A DNA stretch of 64,000 nucleotides. It comes from an uncultured Pelagibacteraceae bacterium (GTDB lineage Bacteria > Pseudomonadota > Alphaproteobacteria > Pelagibacterales > Pelagibacteraceae). The stretch is taken from NCBI GenBank assembly GCA_902592325.1, contig CACJEC010000001.1, positions 1 to 64,000 on the forward strand, written 5' to 3'. The translations under genes and the position numbers were made by a program. This document shows positions 17,602-28,000 of the stretch, piece after piece. The notes under the pieces were generated by a model, which saw only the letters and a program-made list of their open reading frames with translations, was not told the DNA's origin and searched no databases. The stretch's first letter is position 1. The number at the start of each line of letters is the position of its first letter.

Positions 17602-20148
17602 CTAAATCTTTTTTTCTAGGTCTTTAATGTTAATAAATTTATGTGACAAATCAGAATTATTTTCTTTGATATCTTGAAAAAAATTCCAAGCTAATACTAA
17701 TATAGTGGATGTTTTTTTTTTAAGCTTATCTTTTGAGTATATAGGAATCTTAACACCTGGTACAAATTTTCCATGTTTTAATTTGTTGTCTTCAATAATG
17801 TAATCTATTTGATCAGTTACTCCAAAAAAATTTAACGCTGTAGTTGCTTTAGCTGGTGAACCATAACCGACTAATTCCTTATTTTCTTTCTTCAGTTTGT
17901 TCAAATTATTAATAACATTTGATTTAATTTCATAAACTTTATTAGCAAATTTTTTATATGTATTGAATTTTTTAATTCCAAAAATTTCCTCTTCTTTTAA
18001 AAGGGATTTCACATTATTTTCTATCTTAATTTTTGTTTTTTTTAAATAAACTCTAATCGATCCTCCATGAGTATTAACTCTTTCCGCTCTAAATAATATT
18101 AAATCAAATTGTTTGAAAAAATTAACTAAAGATGTAAGAGACCAATAATTGTAATGTTCATGATATATATTATCAAAAGTCAAATCCTTCAAAGTATTTA
18201 ATAAATATTGAACTTCAATTATTATAGTTCCATCTTTCTTTAACAACTTTTTCATGCATTGAGCCATTTCTTTTAGATTATCAGAATGAGCAAAAACGTT
18301 AGATGCCAAAATTAAATCAGCATTATTTTTTATTTTCTTTAAATGTTTTTCCTCAAGAAATCCATTAAACGTCTTTATGTTATCTTTATTAGCTAATTTG
18401 GCTAAATTTTTTGCAGGCTCAATACCTAAAATGTTTTTAAAATTTAAATCTTTAAAAGGTCTTAATGCCACTCCATCATTACTACCTACATCAATAATAT
18501 AAGATGTTTTTGCTTTTAATTTAAAATCCCTTATATATTTTTTTGCAGCTTTAATAAAATGGTCTCTAAAAATTTTTGAAGTTGATGATGTATACAAATA
18601 ATTTGAAAACATCTTTTTTGGATCTATCGCAACAGATAATTGGCAATTATGACAACTTTCGCAGTAGTTTACCTCTAAAGGATATAGTTCAACATTATCT
18701 TTTTTTTTAGTAAGCAAGTTATTTGCCAATGGATGATACCCAAGGGAAATAACTCTTTTCAATTTTTCACTGCCACATGATCTACAATCAAATTTATAAT
18801 ATTTAAGTAAAATATCTCTCTCTTTTTCATCAACAAATACATGTTTTATTGTATGAGTAACTCCATAATTTTCATGTTCTCTCTCTCCTCTTACTAAATT
18901 TAAAAAAGTTGTGTCTTTTGTGAACACCATAGTATGAGCAACATTTGGTTTAATTATTGATAATTGCCCCTCATTTACTACTTGAGTAATTTTTGGTGAG
19001 TTTGGATTAAGAATATCTTGAAAAATTTCAATAATTTGACCTTTTGTGAAAAGACATTTTTGTTCTTGTTGAGGGTGATAATGATTTGCCCTAATAGTTC
19101 CTTTTTTTGAGTGGATTAGACCAATCATATTGATTGGTTCTGTTAATTCGTGATTACTAATTTTACCTCTACTATCAATAAATTCGTTATCTCCATCTTT
19201 TATATATTCAAGATCTTTTATTAAATTTTGTTTTGACCATTTTTCTATCATTTCTTTCATACTCTCATCGAGAGCGTATAGAAACTTAAAACCAGTTTTT
19301 AAAATTTTTTTGTTTGATAATGAAAAGCCTAAATTTGGAATTTCATCATTAGTTTCTCTAAGTGTAATATTTGAATTATATTTTTTACATATCTCCGCTA
19401 CATTTTTTACAGTCACTGTATCCTTTGTTAAATTAAATAATTCTCTATTGATATCTTCTTTTTCCTCCATAAACTTAAAACATCTTGCAACATCGATAAG
19501 AGGAACTAAACTTTTAATTTGCTTCCCACCTGCAAATAATCTTAATGTACCATTTTGAGATGCAGTTTTTGCAAAAAAATTTGCCATAATATCAATTCTA
19601 GCAGTATCAGTTGAATAACCATAAACTGATCCTAATCTCAAAATAACAAAATTTTTTCCTGAAGATTTAAGCTGATTTTCATTGATATCCTTTGATTTAC
19701 CATATGCTAAAACAGGGCAAGTTTTTTCATTTTCTTGTATATTTTTTTTAATACTATTCAGACCTTCATATACAACATGAGAAGATGGCATAATAATTTT
19801 ACATTTATCGCTAATAACATCTAAAATGTTTTGAGTGCCTTCCTCTGCAACTTTATGTATTAATTTTTCTTTAACTAAGCTGCTCTCACTTTTAACTTTT
19901 GGAACATCAGTTATCCCTGCCAAATGATGAACAATATCGGCATCTTTACAATATTTTTTAATTAACTCTTTGTCTAAAATATCTCCTTGTACAAAGTTCA
20001 TATTCCAGTTTCTTATTTGATTAATTCTTTCTGAAATAAATCGATTATCAATTACAGTAATTTCATCATTCCAGCTATATCCTGAGTAAATTTTGCACAA
20101 CTCAGTACCAATGTAGCCAAGACCTCCGGTAATAACGATTTTTTTCAT
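17602..20148 (-). CDS. trifunctional sugar enzyme: NAD-dependent epimerase/dehydratase + cupin + zinc-binding C-methyltransferase
   Basis: N-term ITGGLGYIGTELC with YGKSK; middle IHSKKGTIRANHYHPQQEQKCLFTKGQ...NVAHTMVF cupin; C-term CRSCG...YCESCHNCQLS, IDVGSNDG, IYHEHYNYWSL, GYGSPAKATTALNFF as in TylC3-type C-methyltransferases. Confidence 0.88.
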   Translation of the reverse strand: MKKIVITGGLGYIGTELCKIYSGYSWNDEITVIDNRFISERINQIRNWNMNFVQGDILDKELIKKYCKDADIVHHLAGITDVPKVKSESSLVKEKLIHKVAEEGTQNILDVISDKCKIIMPSSHVVYEGLNSIKKNIQENEKTCPVLAYGKSKDINENQLKSSGKNFVILRLGSVYGYSTDTARIDIMANFFAKTASQNGTLRLFAGGKQIKSLVPLIDVARCFKFMEEKEDINRELFNLTKDTVTVKNVAEICKKYNSNITLRETNDEIPNLGFSLSNKKILKTGFKFLYALDESMKEMIEKWSKQNLIKDLEYIKDGDNEFIDSRGKISNHELTEPINMIGLIHSKKGTIRANHYHPQQEQKCLFTKGQIIEIFQDILNPNSPKITQVVNEGQLSIIKPNVAHTMVFTKDTTFLNLVRGEREHENYGVTHTIKHVFVDEKERDILLKYYKFDCRSCGSEKLKRVISLGYHPLANNLLTKKKDNVELYPLEVNYCESCHNCQLSVAIDPKKMFSNYLYTSSTSKIFRDHFIKAAKKYIRDFKLKAKTSYIIDVGSNDGVALRPFKDLNFKNILGIEPAKNLAKLANKDNIKTFNGFLEEKHLKKIKNNADLILASNVFAHSDNLKEMAQCMKKLLKKDGTIIIEVQYLLNTLKDLTFDNIYHEHYNYWSLTSLVNFFKQFDLILFRAERVNTHGGSIRVYLKKTKIKIENNVKSLLKEEEIFGIKKFNTYKKFANKVYEIKSNVINNLNKLKKENKELVGYGSPAKATTALNFFGVTDQIDYIIEDNKLKHGKFVPGVKIPIYSKDKLKKKTSTILVLAWNFFQDIKENNSDLSHKFINIKDLEKKI

Positions 20149-20212
20149 CGGTACTAATTAACAAATTATTTATAACTTTACATCAAATTTAATAATCATT
20201 AATAACAAATAT

Positions 20213-21106
20213 ATGCAAATATTTGATTGTTTTATGTACTTTAATGAGGATCTTGTTCTGGATCTAAGATTAAACTGCCTCGATAAATTTGTTGATAAAT
20301 TTGTAATTGTTGAAAGCACTTTTAATCATAGGGGCCAAGAGAAAAAACTTAATTTTAATATTAATAATTTTTCTAAATTCAAAAATAAAATTCAATATAT
20401 TATTTTAGACGGCCATCCTCCAGATATAGAAAAAATAAACGAAAATGATTCTGAAACTGAAAAATCTAATAAATACATTCTTAACGGATATAAAAGAGAT
20501 CATTTTCAAAGAAATCATATATCAAATGGAATTAAAAATGCTGATGTAAATGATATTATAATCATCTCTGATATAGATGAAATTCCAAATCTTGAAAAAA
20601 TAAATTTAACTCAAATACAAAATAGTCTAATTCTTTTTAATCAAAAAATGTGCTATTACAAATTTAATTTATTTCAAAAACATTACAATTGGGTTGGATC
20701 TAGAGCTTGTAAAAAAAAAAATTTGATATCCCCACAATGGCTAAGAGATGTTAAGCCAAAAAAGTATGCAAAATGGCGACTAGATACATTTTTCTCAAAG
20801 AATAAATATACTAATATCACTTTTGTAAATGATGGGGGTTGGCATTTTTCATATTTAAATACTCCTGAATTAATAGAACAGAAATTAAAATCATATACTC
20901 ATCACAGAGAATATGATTTAAATCCAATAGGTGTTAAAAATATAAAAAGGAGAATTCAAAACAGAGAATCAGTTTATAACCTCTCATCAGACAAAAGGAA
21001 AAATCAATTTTCTTCTGGTGTAAAATTAGAGGTAATGGACTTAAGTAATCTTCCAAGTTATATAAGAGAAAATAAAAAAAAATATTCAGAGTGGATTGAA
21101 AAATGA
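20213..21106 (+). CDS. glycosyltransferase family 17-like protein
   Basis: IFDCFMYFNEDLVLDLRLNCLDKFVDKFVIVESTFNHRGQEK, IISDIDEIPN, GGWHFSYL are GT17 signatures. Confidence 0.85.
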   Translation: MQIFDCFMYFNEDLVLDLRLNCLDKFVDKFVIVESTFNHRGQEKKLNFNINNFSKFKNKIQYIILDGHPPDIEKINENDSETEKSNKYILNGYKRDHFQRNHISNGIKNADVNDIIIISDIDEIPNLEKINLTQIQNSLILFNQKMCYYKFNLFQKHYNWVGSRACKKKNLISPQWLRDVKPKKYAKWRLDTFFSKNKYTNITFVNDGGWHFSYLNTPELIEQKLKSYTHHREYDLNPIGVKNIKRRIQNRESVYNLSSDKRKNQFSSGVKLEVMDLSNLPSYIRENKKKYSEWIEK

Positions 21107-21402
21107 AAAAAGGTTATTGGATAAGTTTATATTTAAAAGTAGATAATCAAGAAAATTTAAAAAAATATGCAGAAACTGTCACACCTATTATAAAAGGTTT
21201 TGGGGGAATACCTATTGTTAGAGGAGGTGATCATAAAACGTTTGATGGTGACGATTTTGTTAGAACTGTAGTTTGGGAATTCCCAAGTTACGAACAAGCA
21301 TTAAAGTGTCATGACTCAAAAGAATACCAAGCAGGTTGGGATTTAGCTAAAGATACCACAACAAGACATATGCAAGTAATTGAAGGATTTAATACTGAAT
21401 AG
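21103..21402 (+). CDS. DUF1330 family protein
   Basis: GYWISLYLKVDNQENLKKYAE...GGIPIVRGG...EFPSYEQALKCHDSKEYQ typical DUF1330. Confidence 0.85.
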   Translation: MKKGYWISLYLKVDNQENLKKYAETVTPIIKGFGGIPIVRGGDHKTFDGDDFVRTVVWEFPSYEQALKCHDSKEYQAGWDLAKDTTTRHMQVIEGFNTE

Positions 21403-22024
21403 GCTCTGGATCTATACTTCTCCAAAGATACCATGTAGCTACTGAGCAATATGGTGAAAATCTTTTTTTAAGTAAATTAACAAATCTTTCTGGGGGTAAA
21501 TACTTTTTTTTATAATTTTTCGAGATAGCCCTTAAAAGCCCTATATCTTGGATTGGCCAAATGTTTGACCGATTATAAGTAAATAATAAAATCATTTCTG
21601 CTGACCATCTTCCAATTTGTTTTAGTGAAGATAAATACAAAATTGCCTCTTCGTCATTCATTTTATCAATCATCTTTGGATTAAAAGATTTATTTAAAAT
21701 TTGTTTTGATAAATTTTTAATTCCCTCAATTTTTTGTCGGCTGAGGCCACAATTTCTAAGCTGTAAAGTTGTAAGTTTTGAAACTACTTTTGGATTAATT
21801 TTATTTTTACATTTTTTTTTAAACTTTAAAAAAATAGAATTTGCTGCAGCTATACTTATTTGTTGGCCAATAATACTTTTACATAATGAAAAAAATATAT
21901 CTCTTCTTGATGTTAAAATAATTTCTGAGGGACTTTTATAATTTTTGATTAAAGTTGAAATTATTCTATCTTTTTTTGATAGATACTTTTTAGCTTTATT
22001 CCAATATTTTGGAATTTTAGTCAT
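21389..22024 (-). CDS. alkA: DNA-3-methyladenine glycosylase II-like HhH-GPD protein
   Basis: LKQIGRWSAEMILLFTYNRSNIWPIQDIGL; HhH-GPD with catalytic Asp context. Confidence 0.88.
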   Translation of the reverse strand: MTKIPKYWNKAKKYLSKKDRIISTLIKNYKSPSEIILTSRRDIFFSLCKSIIGQQISIAAANSIFLKFKKKCKNKINPKVVSKLTTLQLRNCGLSRQKIEGIKNLSKQILNKSFNPKMIDKMNDEEAILYLSSLKQIGRWSAEMILLFTYNRSNIWPIQDIGLLRAISKNYKKKYLPPERFVNLLKKRFSPYCSVATWYLWRSIDPEPIQY

Positions 22025-22901
22025 TAATTGTTTTGGAAGTAATTATTTTCTTATTATAAATTTCTCTTCTAAAAATTATCAAAGTTGAGATTATGACTAA
22101 AAAAGCACCAATTAATGTTTTAATTGTTGGTATTTCTCCCCAGATTAAGTATCCAAACAATATTGCAAACACTAGAGCTAAATATTTTAATGGTGTGACA
22201 AGGGAAACCTCAGAATATTTGTATGATTGGCTTAACCATAAATTTGCTACGCCTCCAAATAATCCAATAAATGAAAGTAATACAAAATCTTCAAAGCTAG
22301 GAATTATCCATCCTTGAGGAATAGTAAAAAAACTTAAAATTGTTATTGAAAGTGAAAAATAAAAAGAGATTAACCAAACTGGTTCGGTTGATGACAATTG
22401 TCTAATTGTTATGGCAACATATGATAATCCTAAACAAAAAATTATTGGGAAAATATAATAAATATTTAATTCACTTATACCAGGTTCAGTGATTATAAGA
22501 ATTCCAATAAAACCTATCATGACTGCTAACCATCTAAAAACTCCAACTTTTTCACTTAATAAAAAAATTGAAAAAATTGTTGTAAATATCGGTGCTGCAA
22601 AAGATATACTTACAACGGTTGCTAATGGTAACTTTCTTAGGGCAATAAAAATAGCAACTAAAGCAATTAATCCTGAAAGACATCTCAATAAATGCAGTCC
22701 AGCTCTTCTTGTTTGGTAAAAATTATGAAGTCTATCTCTAGGTATCACAAAAAAATAAAAAATTATTCCAAAAAATCCTCTAAAAAAAAGAACCTGGCCA
22801 ATTGGATAATTTACTGACCATTTAACAATTACGTCCATTAAAGAAAATGCACAAATGGACATAAACATGTACAAAAATCCTAATTGATTTTTACTAAGCA
22901 T
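22017..22901 (-). CDS. EamA/DMT superfamily transporter
   Basis: Ten-TM DMT protein with AVMIGFIGILIITEPG and WGEIPTIKTLIGAFLVI repeat motifs. Confidence 0.88.
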   Translation of the reverse strand: MLSKNQLGFLYMFMSICAFSLMDVIVKWSVNYPIGQVLFFRGFFGIIFYFFVIPRDRLHNFYQTRRAGLHLLRCLSGLIALVAIFIALRKLPLATVVSISFAAPIFTTIFSIFLLSEKVGVFRWLAVMIGFIGILIITEPGISELNIYYIFPIIFCLGLSYVAITIRQLSSTEPVWLISFYFSLSITILSFFTIPQGWIIPSFEDFVLLSFIGLFGGVANLWLSQSYKYSEVSLVTPLKYLALVFAILFGYLIWGEIPTIKTLIGAFLVIISTLIIFRREIYNKKIITSKTIND

Positions 22902-22935
22902 TATGAATAATTTGTAAATTAATTTTATTCATAAT
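22900..22935. repeat. perfect 11-bp inverted repeat in the msrA/EamA divergent spacer
   Basis: ATTATGAATAA (22900-22910) and TTATTCATAAT (22925-22935), 14-nt spacer. Confidence 0.85.
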
Positions 22936-22937
22936 CA

Positions 22938-23381
22938 ATGGAAATAGCAGTTTTAGCTCTTGGATGTTTTTGGGGACCAGAAATCAAATTTAGTAAAATT
23001 GATGGAATCATTAAAACTGAAGTGGGATATTGTGGTGGTAATACCAAAAAAACAACATACAAAGAAGTTTGTACAGGAAATACAAATCATGCTGAAGTTG
23101 TAAAACTTGATTTTGATGAAAAAATAATTTCATATGAAAAAATTTTAAATACTTTTTTTGAAATTCATGATCCAACAACTTTAAACTCTCAAGGGCATGA
23201 TGTTGGAACACAGTATCGTAGTGAAATTTTTTATTTAAATGACAATCAAAAAAATATAGCTGAAAAAGTTCTTAAAGAAATTGATCAAAAAATAGCTGGT
23301 AAAGTTGTAACAAAAATTTCTTTGCTAAAAAATTACTGTCCTGCAGAAGAATATCATCAAAAGTATTTGGAAAAGAGATAA
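22938..23381 (+). CDS. msrA: peptide methionine sulfoxide reductase MsrA
   Basis: GCFWGPE active-site motif, GYCGG, HDPTTLNSQGHDVGTQYRSEIFY. Confidence 0.96.
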   Translation: MEIAVLALGCFWGPEIKFSKIDGIIKTEVGYCGGNTKKTTYKEVCTGNTNHAEVVKLDFDEKIISYEKILNTFFEIHDPTTLNSQGHDVGTQYRSEIFYLNDNQKNIAEKVLKEIDQKIAGKVVTKISLLKNYCPAEEYHQKYLEKR

Positions 23382-23382
23382 G

Positions 23383-24198
23383 ATGTCTTTAGTAGAAACT
23401 GACTGGTTAGAAAAAAATTTAAACAATGTTAAAATTATTGATTGTTCATGGCATATGCCTCAAACAAAAAGAAATGGTTTTGAAGAATATAAAATTCAAC
23501 ATATTCCTCATGCTATTTTTTTTGATTTGGATTTCAATTCAAAAAAAAATACTGAGCTTCCACACATGTTAGTTGAAATAGATAGTTGGAAAGAAATAGT
23601 ATCTAAAATGGGAATTAAAAATAATGATAAAATTATTATTTATGATAATTCAGATGTTGCAAGCGCATGCCGTTGTTGGTTTAATTTTATTTATTTTGGA
23701 CATGATTCAAAGTTAGTTCATGTTTTAAATGGAGGACTTAAAAAATGGATTATAGAAAATAAAAAAATTACAAAAGAATTACCAAAAATTCATTTATCTA
23801 ACTACAATTGTCTTGAAAAGAAAGAATTAGTCAAAACTAAAGATTTAGTTGATCAAAATATTAAGAGTCAAAAATTTAAAATAATTGATGCTAGAAGCAA
23901 AGAAAGATTTGAAGGAAAAGTCCCAGAACCTAGAAAAGGATTAAGAAGTGGTAATATCAAAAATTCATTTTGTATACCATTTAATGAATGTTTAAATGAA
24001 AATAAAACATTTAAAAATAAAGAGGAGCTTGAAGATATTTTTAGATCATGTTTGGGAAATTCTAGTGAAAAAAATATCGTCTTTTCATGTGGTTCAGGTG
24101 TTACTGCGTGCGTTTTGGCCCTGGCTTATTCTCTAATTAATGATAAATATCAGCCATGTATTTATGATGGCTCTTGGGCTGAATACGGAATTGTTTAA
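23383..24198 (+). CDS. sseA: 3-mercaptopyruvate/thiosulfate sulfurtransferase (two rhodanese domains)
   Basis: IIDARSKERFEGKVPEPRKGLRSGNIKNSFCIPF, active-site loop CGSGVTAC. Confidence 0.94.
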   Translation: MSLVETDWLEKNLNNVKIIDCSWHMPQTKRNGFEEYKIQHIPHAIFFDLDFNSKKNTELPHMLVEIDSWKEIVSKMGIKNNDKIIIYDNSDVASACRCWFNFIYFGHDSKLVHVLNGGLKKWIIENKKITKELPKIHLSNYNCLEKKELVKTKDLVDQNIKSQKFKIIDARSKERFEGKVPEPRKGLRSGNIKNSFCIPFNECLNENKTFKNKEELEDIFRSCLGNSSEKNIVFSCGSGVTACVLALAYSLINDKYQPCIYDGSWAEYGIV

Positions 24199-24206
24199 GA
24201 CAAATT

Positions 24207-25076
24207 ATGAGAAGATCTACTAAAATTATAACCATAGTAAGTGTTTTTTTTCTAGTTATTGCTTTAGTTATAACCGCAAGAACAATGGTGGGAAAACATT
24301 TCCAAAAAAAATTTAGCAAAAGACCTCCACCTGGAATAATAGTTACTGAAGTAATTAATGAAGAATTTTCTGAAAAATTAGAAACATTTGGAACAGCAAT
24401 TTCAAGTAAAAGTAAAACTTTTAAAATTAGAAAAGATGAAGTTTCAGGTGAATTAAAATTAAAGGAAAAAGTAAAAAAGGGTGATTTAATAATAGATCTT
24501 GCAGTAGGAAACATTATAGCACCATTTAATGGTGTTTTAGGTTACACAGGATTAACAGAGGATATATTTGTTTCTGATAATATTTTTATTATAACTCTTG
24601 ATGATAATTCAACTATTTTTTCCGATATTAAAATCCCTGAAAGCTATGCACCATTTATTAAAAAAGGATTGCCAGTTGAAGCAAAAGTTTCAAGTTATGG
24701 CGATAAAATTTTTAAAGGTAAAATAGATTTTATATCTAGCAGAATTAATGCAGATACTAGAAGTTTGTTATCTAGGGTAAGTATTAACAATGAAGATTTG
24801 GAATTATTATCAGGATCATTACTTGAAATAACAGTCAAGTTCAATTTAAGAGATGCTTTGAGCGTTCCAGATACGAGCATCATGATGGAAGGAGAGAAAT
24901 CATATATTTATAAAGTATCTGACAAAAATATAGCTAATAAAACTGAAGTTGATATTGGATCAAGAAGTAATGGTAAAATAGAAATTCTATCAGGTCTTAT
25001 TGAAGGAGATCTAATCGTTGCCGAAGGATTAAAAAAAGTTAGACCCAGAGGTAAAATTAAACCCTTAAAAAATTAA
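24207..25076 (+). CDS. RND efflux membrane fusion protein
   Basis: N-terminal TM, lipoyl/beta-barrel pattern, immediately upstream of an RND permease. Confidence 0.88.
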   Translation: MRRSTKIITIVSVFFLVIALVITARTMVGKHFQKKFSKRPPPGIIVTEVINEEFSEKLETFGTAISSKSKTFKIRKDEVSGELKLKEKVKKGDLIIDLAVGNIIAPFNGVLGYTGLTEDIFVSDNIFIITLDDNSTIFSDIKIPESYAPFIKKGLPVEAKVSSYGDKIFKGKIDFISSRINADTRSLLSRVSINNEDLELLSGSLLEITVKFNLRDALSVPDTSIMMEGEKSYIYKVSDKNIANKTEVDIGSRSNGKIEILSGLIEGDLIVAEGLKKVRPRGKIKPLKN

Positions 25077-28000
25077 ATGTTTATTACAGAGCTAAGTATT
25101 AAAAGACCAGCAGTTTCATGGGTAATGTCTTTAATTTTAATAATCTTTGGATTGTTTGTTTTTTGGAAATTACCTGTAAGAGAATTACCAGATGGAATTC
25201 AGCCGCCTGTTGTTCAAGTTCAAGTAAATTATAAATCAGCAGCGGCTTCAATAATTGATCAAGATGTTACTCAAGTCATGGAAGATGTTATTGGTGGGGC
25301 TGAAGGAATAAAGAATATTGACTCAAAATCTGAAAATGGACGAAGCACTATAAATATAGAATTTGATACTAGTATTGATCTTGATAATGCAGCAAATGAT
25401 ATTCGAGAAAGAGTTTCTAGAGTTGTAGATAATTTACCATCAGAGTCTGATCCTCCACAAATTTTAAAAAGAGCTGCCGGATTTACTACAACAATGTGGT
25501 TATCACTTTCATCTAAAACATGGAGCGATTTAGAGCTAGGGGACTATGCAGAAAGATTTTTGGTTGATCAATTCTCTAGTGTAAAAAATGTTGGTAGGAT
25601 TTTAGTAGGTGGACTTAGAGAATTAAGTATAAGAGTTTGGATAGATCCAATTAAATTAGCTGCAAATAATTTGACAATCCAAGAAGTTGAAAATGCTTTA
25701 AGAGGAGAGAATATAAGACTTCCAGCAGGTACTTTAGAGGCAGATAATATAGACTTAACTTTAAACCTCGATAAATCCTACAATAATATTGAAACAATAA
25801 AACAATTACCTATCAAAAAATCAGCCAACAAAATAATACTACTCTCAGATGTTGCAAATATAGAATTTGGGCCAGTTTCGGAAAAAACTTTATTTAAGGC
25901 TCAAACTAAAGATCAAATTAACCTAAAGACAGTTGGAATTGGTATTTATGCTAAAAGCGGAGCATCTACTGTTGAACTTTCAAATGATATAAAGAAAAGA
26001 ATAGTTGAAGTTAAAAAATCTTTACCTGAAGGATTAGATCTTAGAGTTTCTTTTAATAGAGCAACCTATGTAAAAGCAGCTATTAATGAGGTTTATAAAA
26101 CATTAATAATTGCTTTTATCTTAGTGGTAATAATTATTTATTTATTTTTAGGAAATCTTAAAGCTGTAATTGTGCCAGCTATTGCTCTTCCGGTTAGTCT
26201 AATAGCATCTTTTTTAGGATTATATATATTTGGTTTATCGATTAATATATTTGTTCTTTTAAGTTTTATACTAGCAATTGGAATAATTACTGATGACTCG
26301 GTAATCATGACTGATGCAATTTATAGAAGAATAGAAAATGGAGAAACTCCTTTAGTCGCGGCTTACAAAGGTTCTAAACAAATCTCATTCGCTATTATCG
26401 CTACTACTCTAATTTTAATTGCAGTATTTCTTCCTTTAATTTTTATAGAAGGAATTTCAGGAACTTTATTTAAAGAAACAGCAATTACATTATCATTTTC
26501 AATTATAGTTTCTTCCTTTGTTGCTCTTACTCTCTCCCCGATGTTGGCAAGTAAGTTCTTAACAAAAAAAAATGTAAAAAATAATATAGTTAAAAAATTT
26601 GAAAAATTATTTTTAAACTTATCTTCTTTGTATAAAGAAACTTTAAGTGTTCTACTTAACAAAACTAAAATTATAGGAATTTTTATAATCTTTATAATTT
26701 TTGTTTCAGTATTTTTATTTAATTTTTCTAAAAAAGAATTACTACCCATGGAAGATAGGGGTGTTTATCTTGTAATTGGTTTTACTGATGAAGGTAGATC
26801 CTTTGAATATACCCAAGAAAAAGCTCAAGAAGTGGAAAAAAGATTAATCCCATTATTACAAGCTGAGGATAGTCCTTATTCTAGATTTATAATGAGAGTG
26901 CCAGGATTTGGAAGTTCGGCTAACTCTTATAATAGTTTTATAATCATTGCTTTATTAGATAACTGGAAAAATAGAAAAAAAGACTCTCAAACTGTAATGA
27001 GAGAAGCAATTGGTAAGATTGTAACTCTGCCCGAAGCTGTAGCGTTTCCAATCTCACCTCAATCAATAAGAGTTTCTAATTATAACAAACCAGTTCAGAT
27101 GGTTATTTATGGAAATACATATGAAGAGTTAGAGGAAATTCAGAATAATGTGATTAAAAAAATTAGATCTAATAGAAACTTATCTAGAGTAGAGTCAGAT
27201 TATAATAGAAATAAACCAGAGGTAAAATTAATAATAAATAAAAATAAAGCTAAAGACCTAGGTGTTTCTGCTCAATCAATTGGAAGAACACTCGAAACTT
27301 TGTATGGAGGAAAAAAAGTAACTACTTTTAATCGTCAGGGAAGAGAGTACCCTATAATTGTTCAGCAGTATTTATCCGATAGAAGAAATAAAGATGGAAT
27401 TTCTAAAATTTTTGTTAGGTCAGAAAATTCTGGAAAACTTATTTCACTTGCCAACTTAGTTAGTTTTAAAGAGGTAGGCGCAGCAAAGGAACTTGCAAGA
27501 TATAATAGGCAAAGCGCTATAACTATTTCTGCTAATATAGGTGAAAACTACACACTTACAGAAGCTATTTCATATTTAGAAAATGTCATGGCAGAAACAG
27601 CACCCAACAATCAAATAACTTGGAAGGGAAAATCCGAAGAAATAAAAGAGACTAGTAGTGAACTATTTATTATTTTTATTTTAGCTCTTTTAACAGCTTA
27701 TTTAGTAATGGCTGCTACATTTAATTCATTCATTCATCCATTTATAATTATTTTAACTGTTCCATTGGCTATATTTGGTGGTTTGGTATTCATTCTTTTT
27801 TTAAATAGCTCAATTAATATTTTTTCACAAATCGCATTAATAATCTTAATAGGTATATCAACCAAAAATAGTATTTTGATTGTCGACTATGCAAATCAAA
27901 TTAGAACAACTGGAAAAAATATTGAATCCGCTGTTAAGGAAGCTTGTAATATAAGGTTTAGACCAATTATGATGACATCCTTAAGCACTATGATAGCCAT

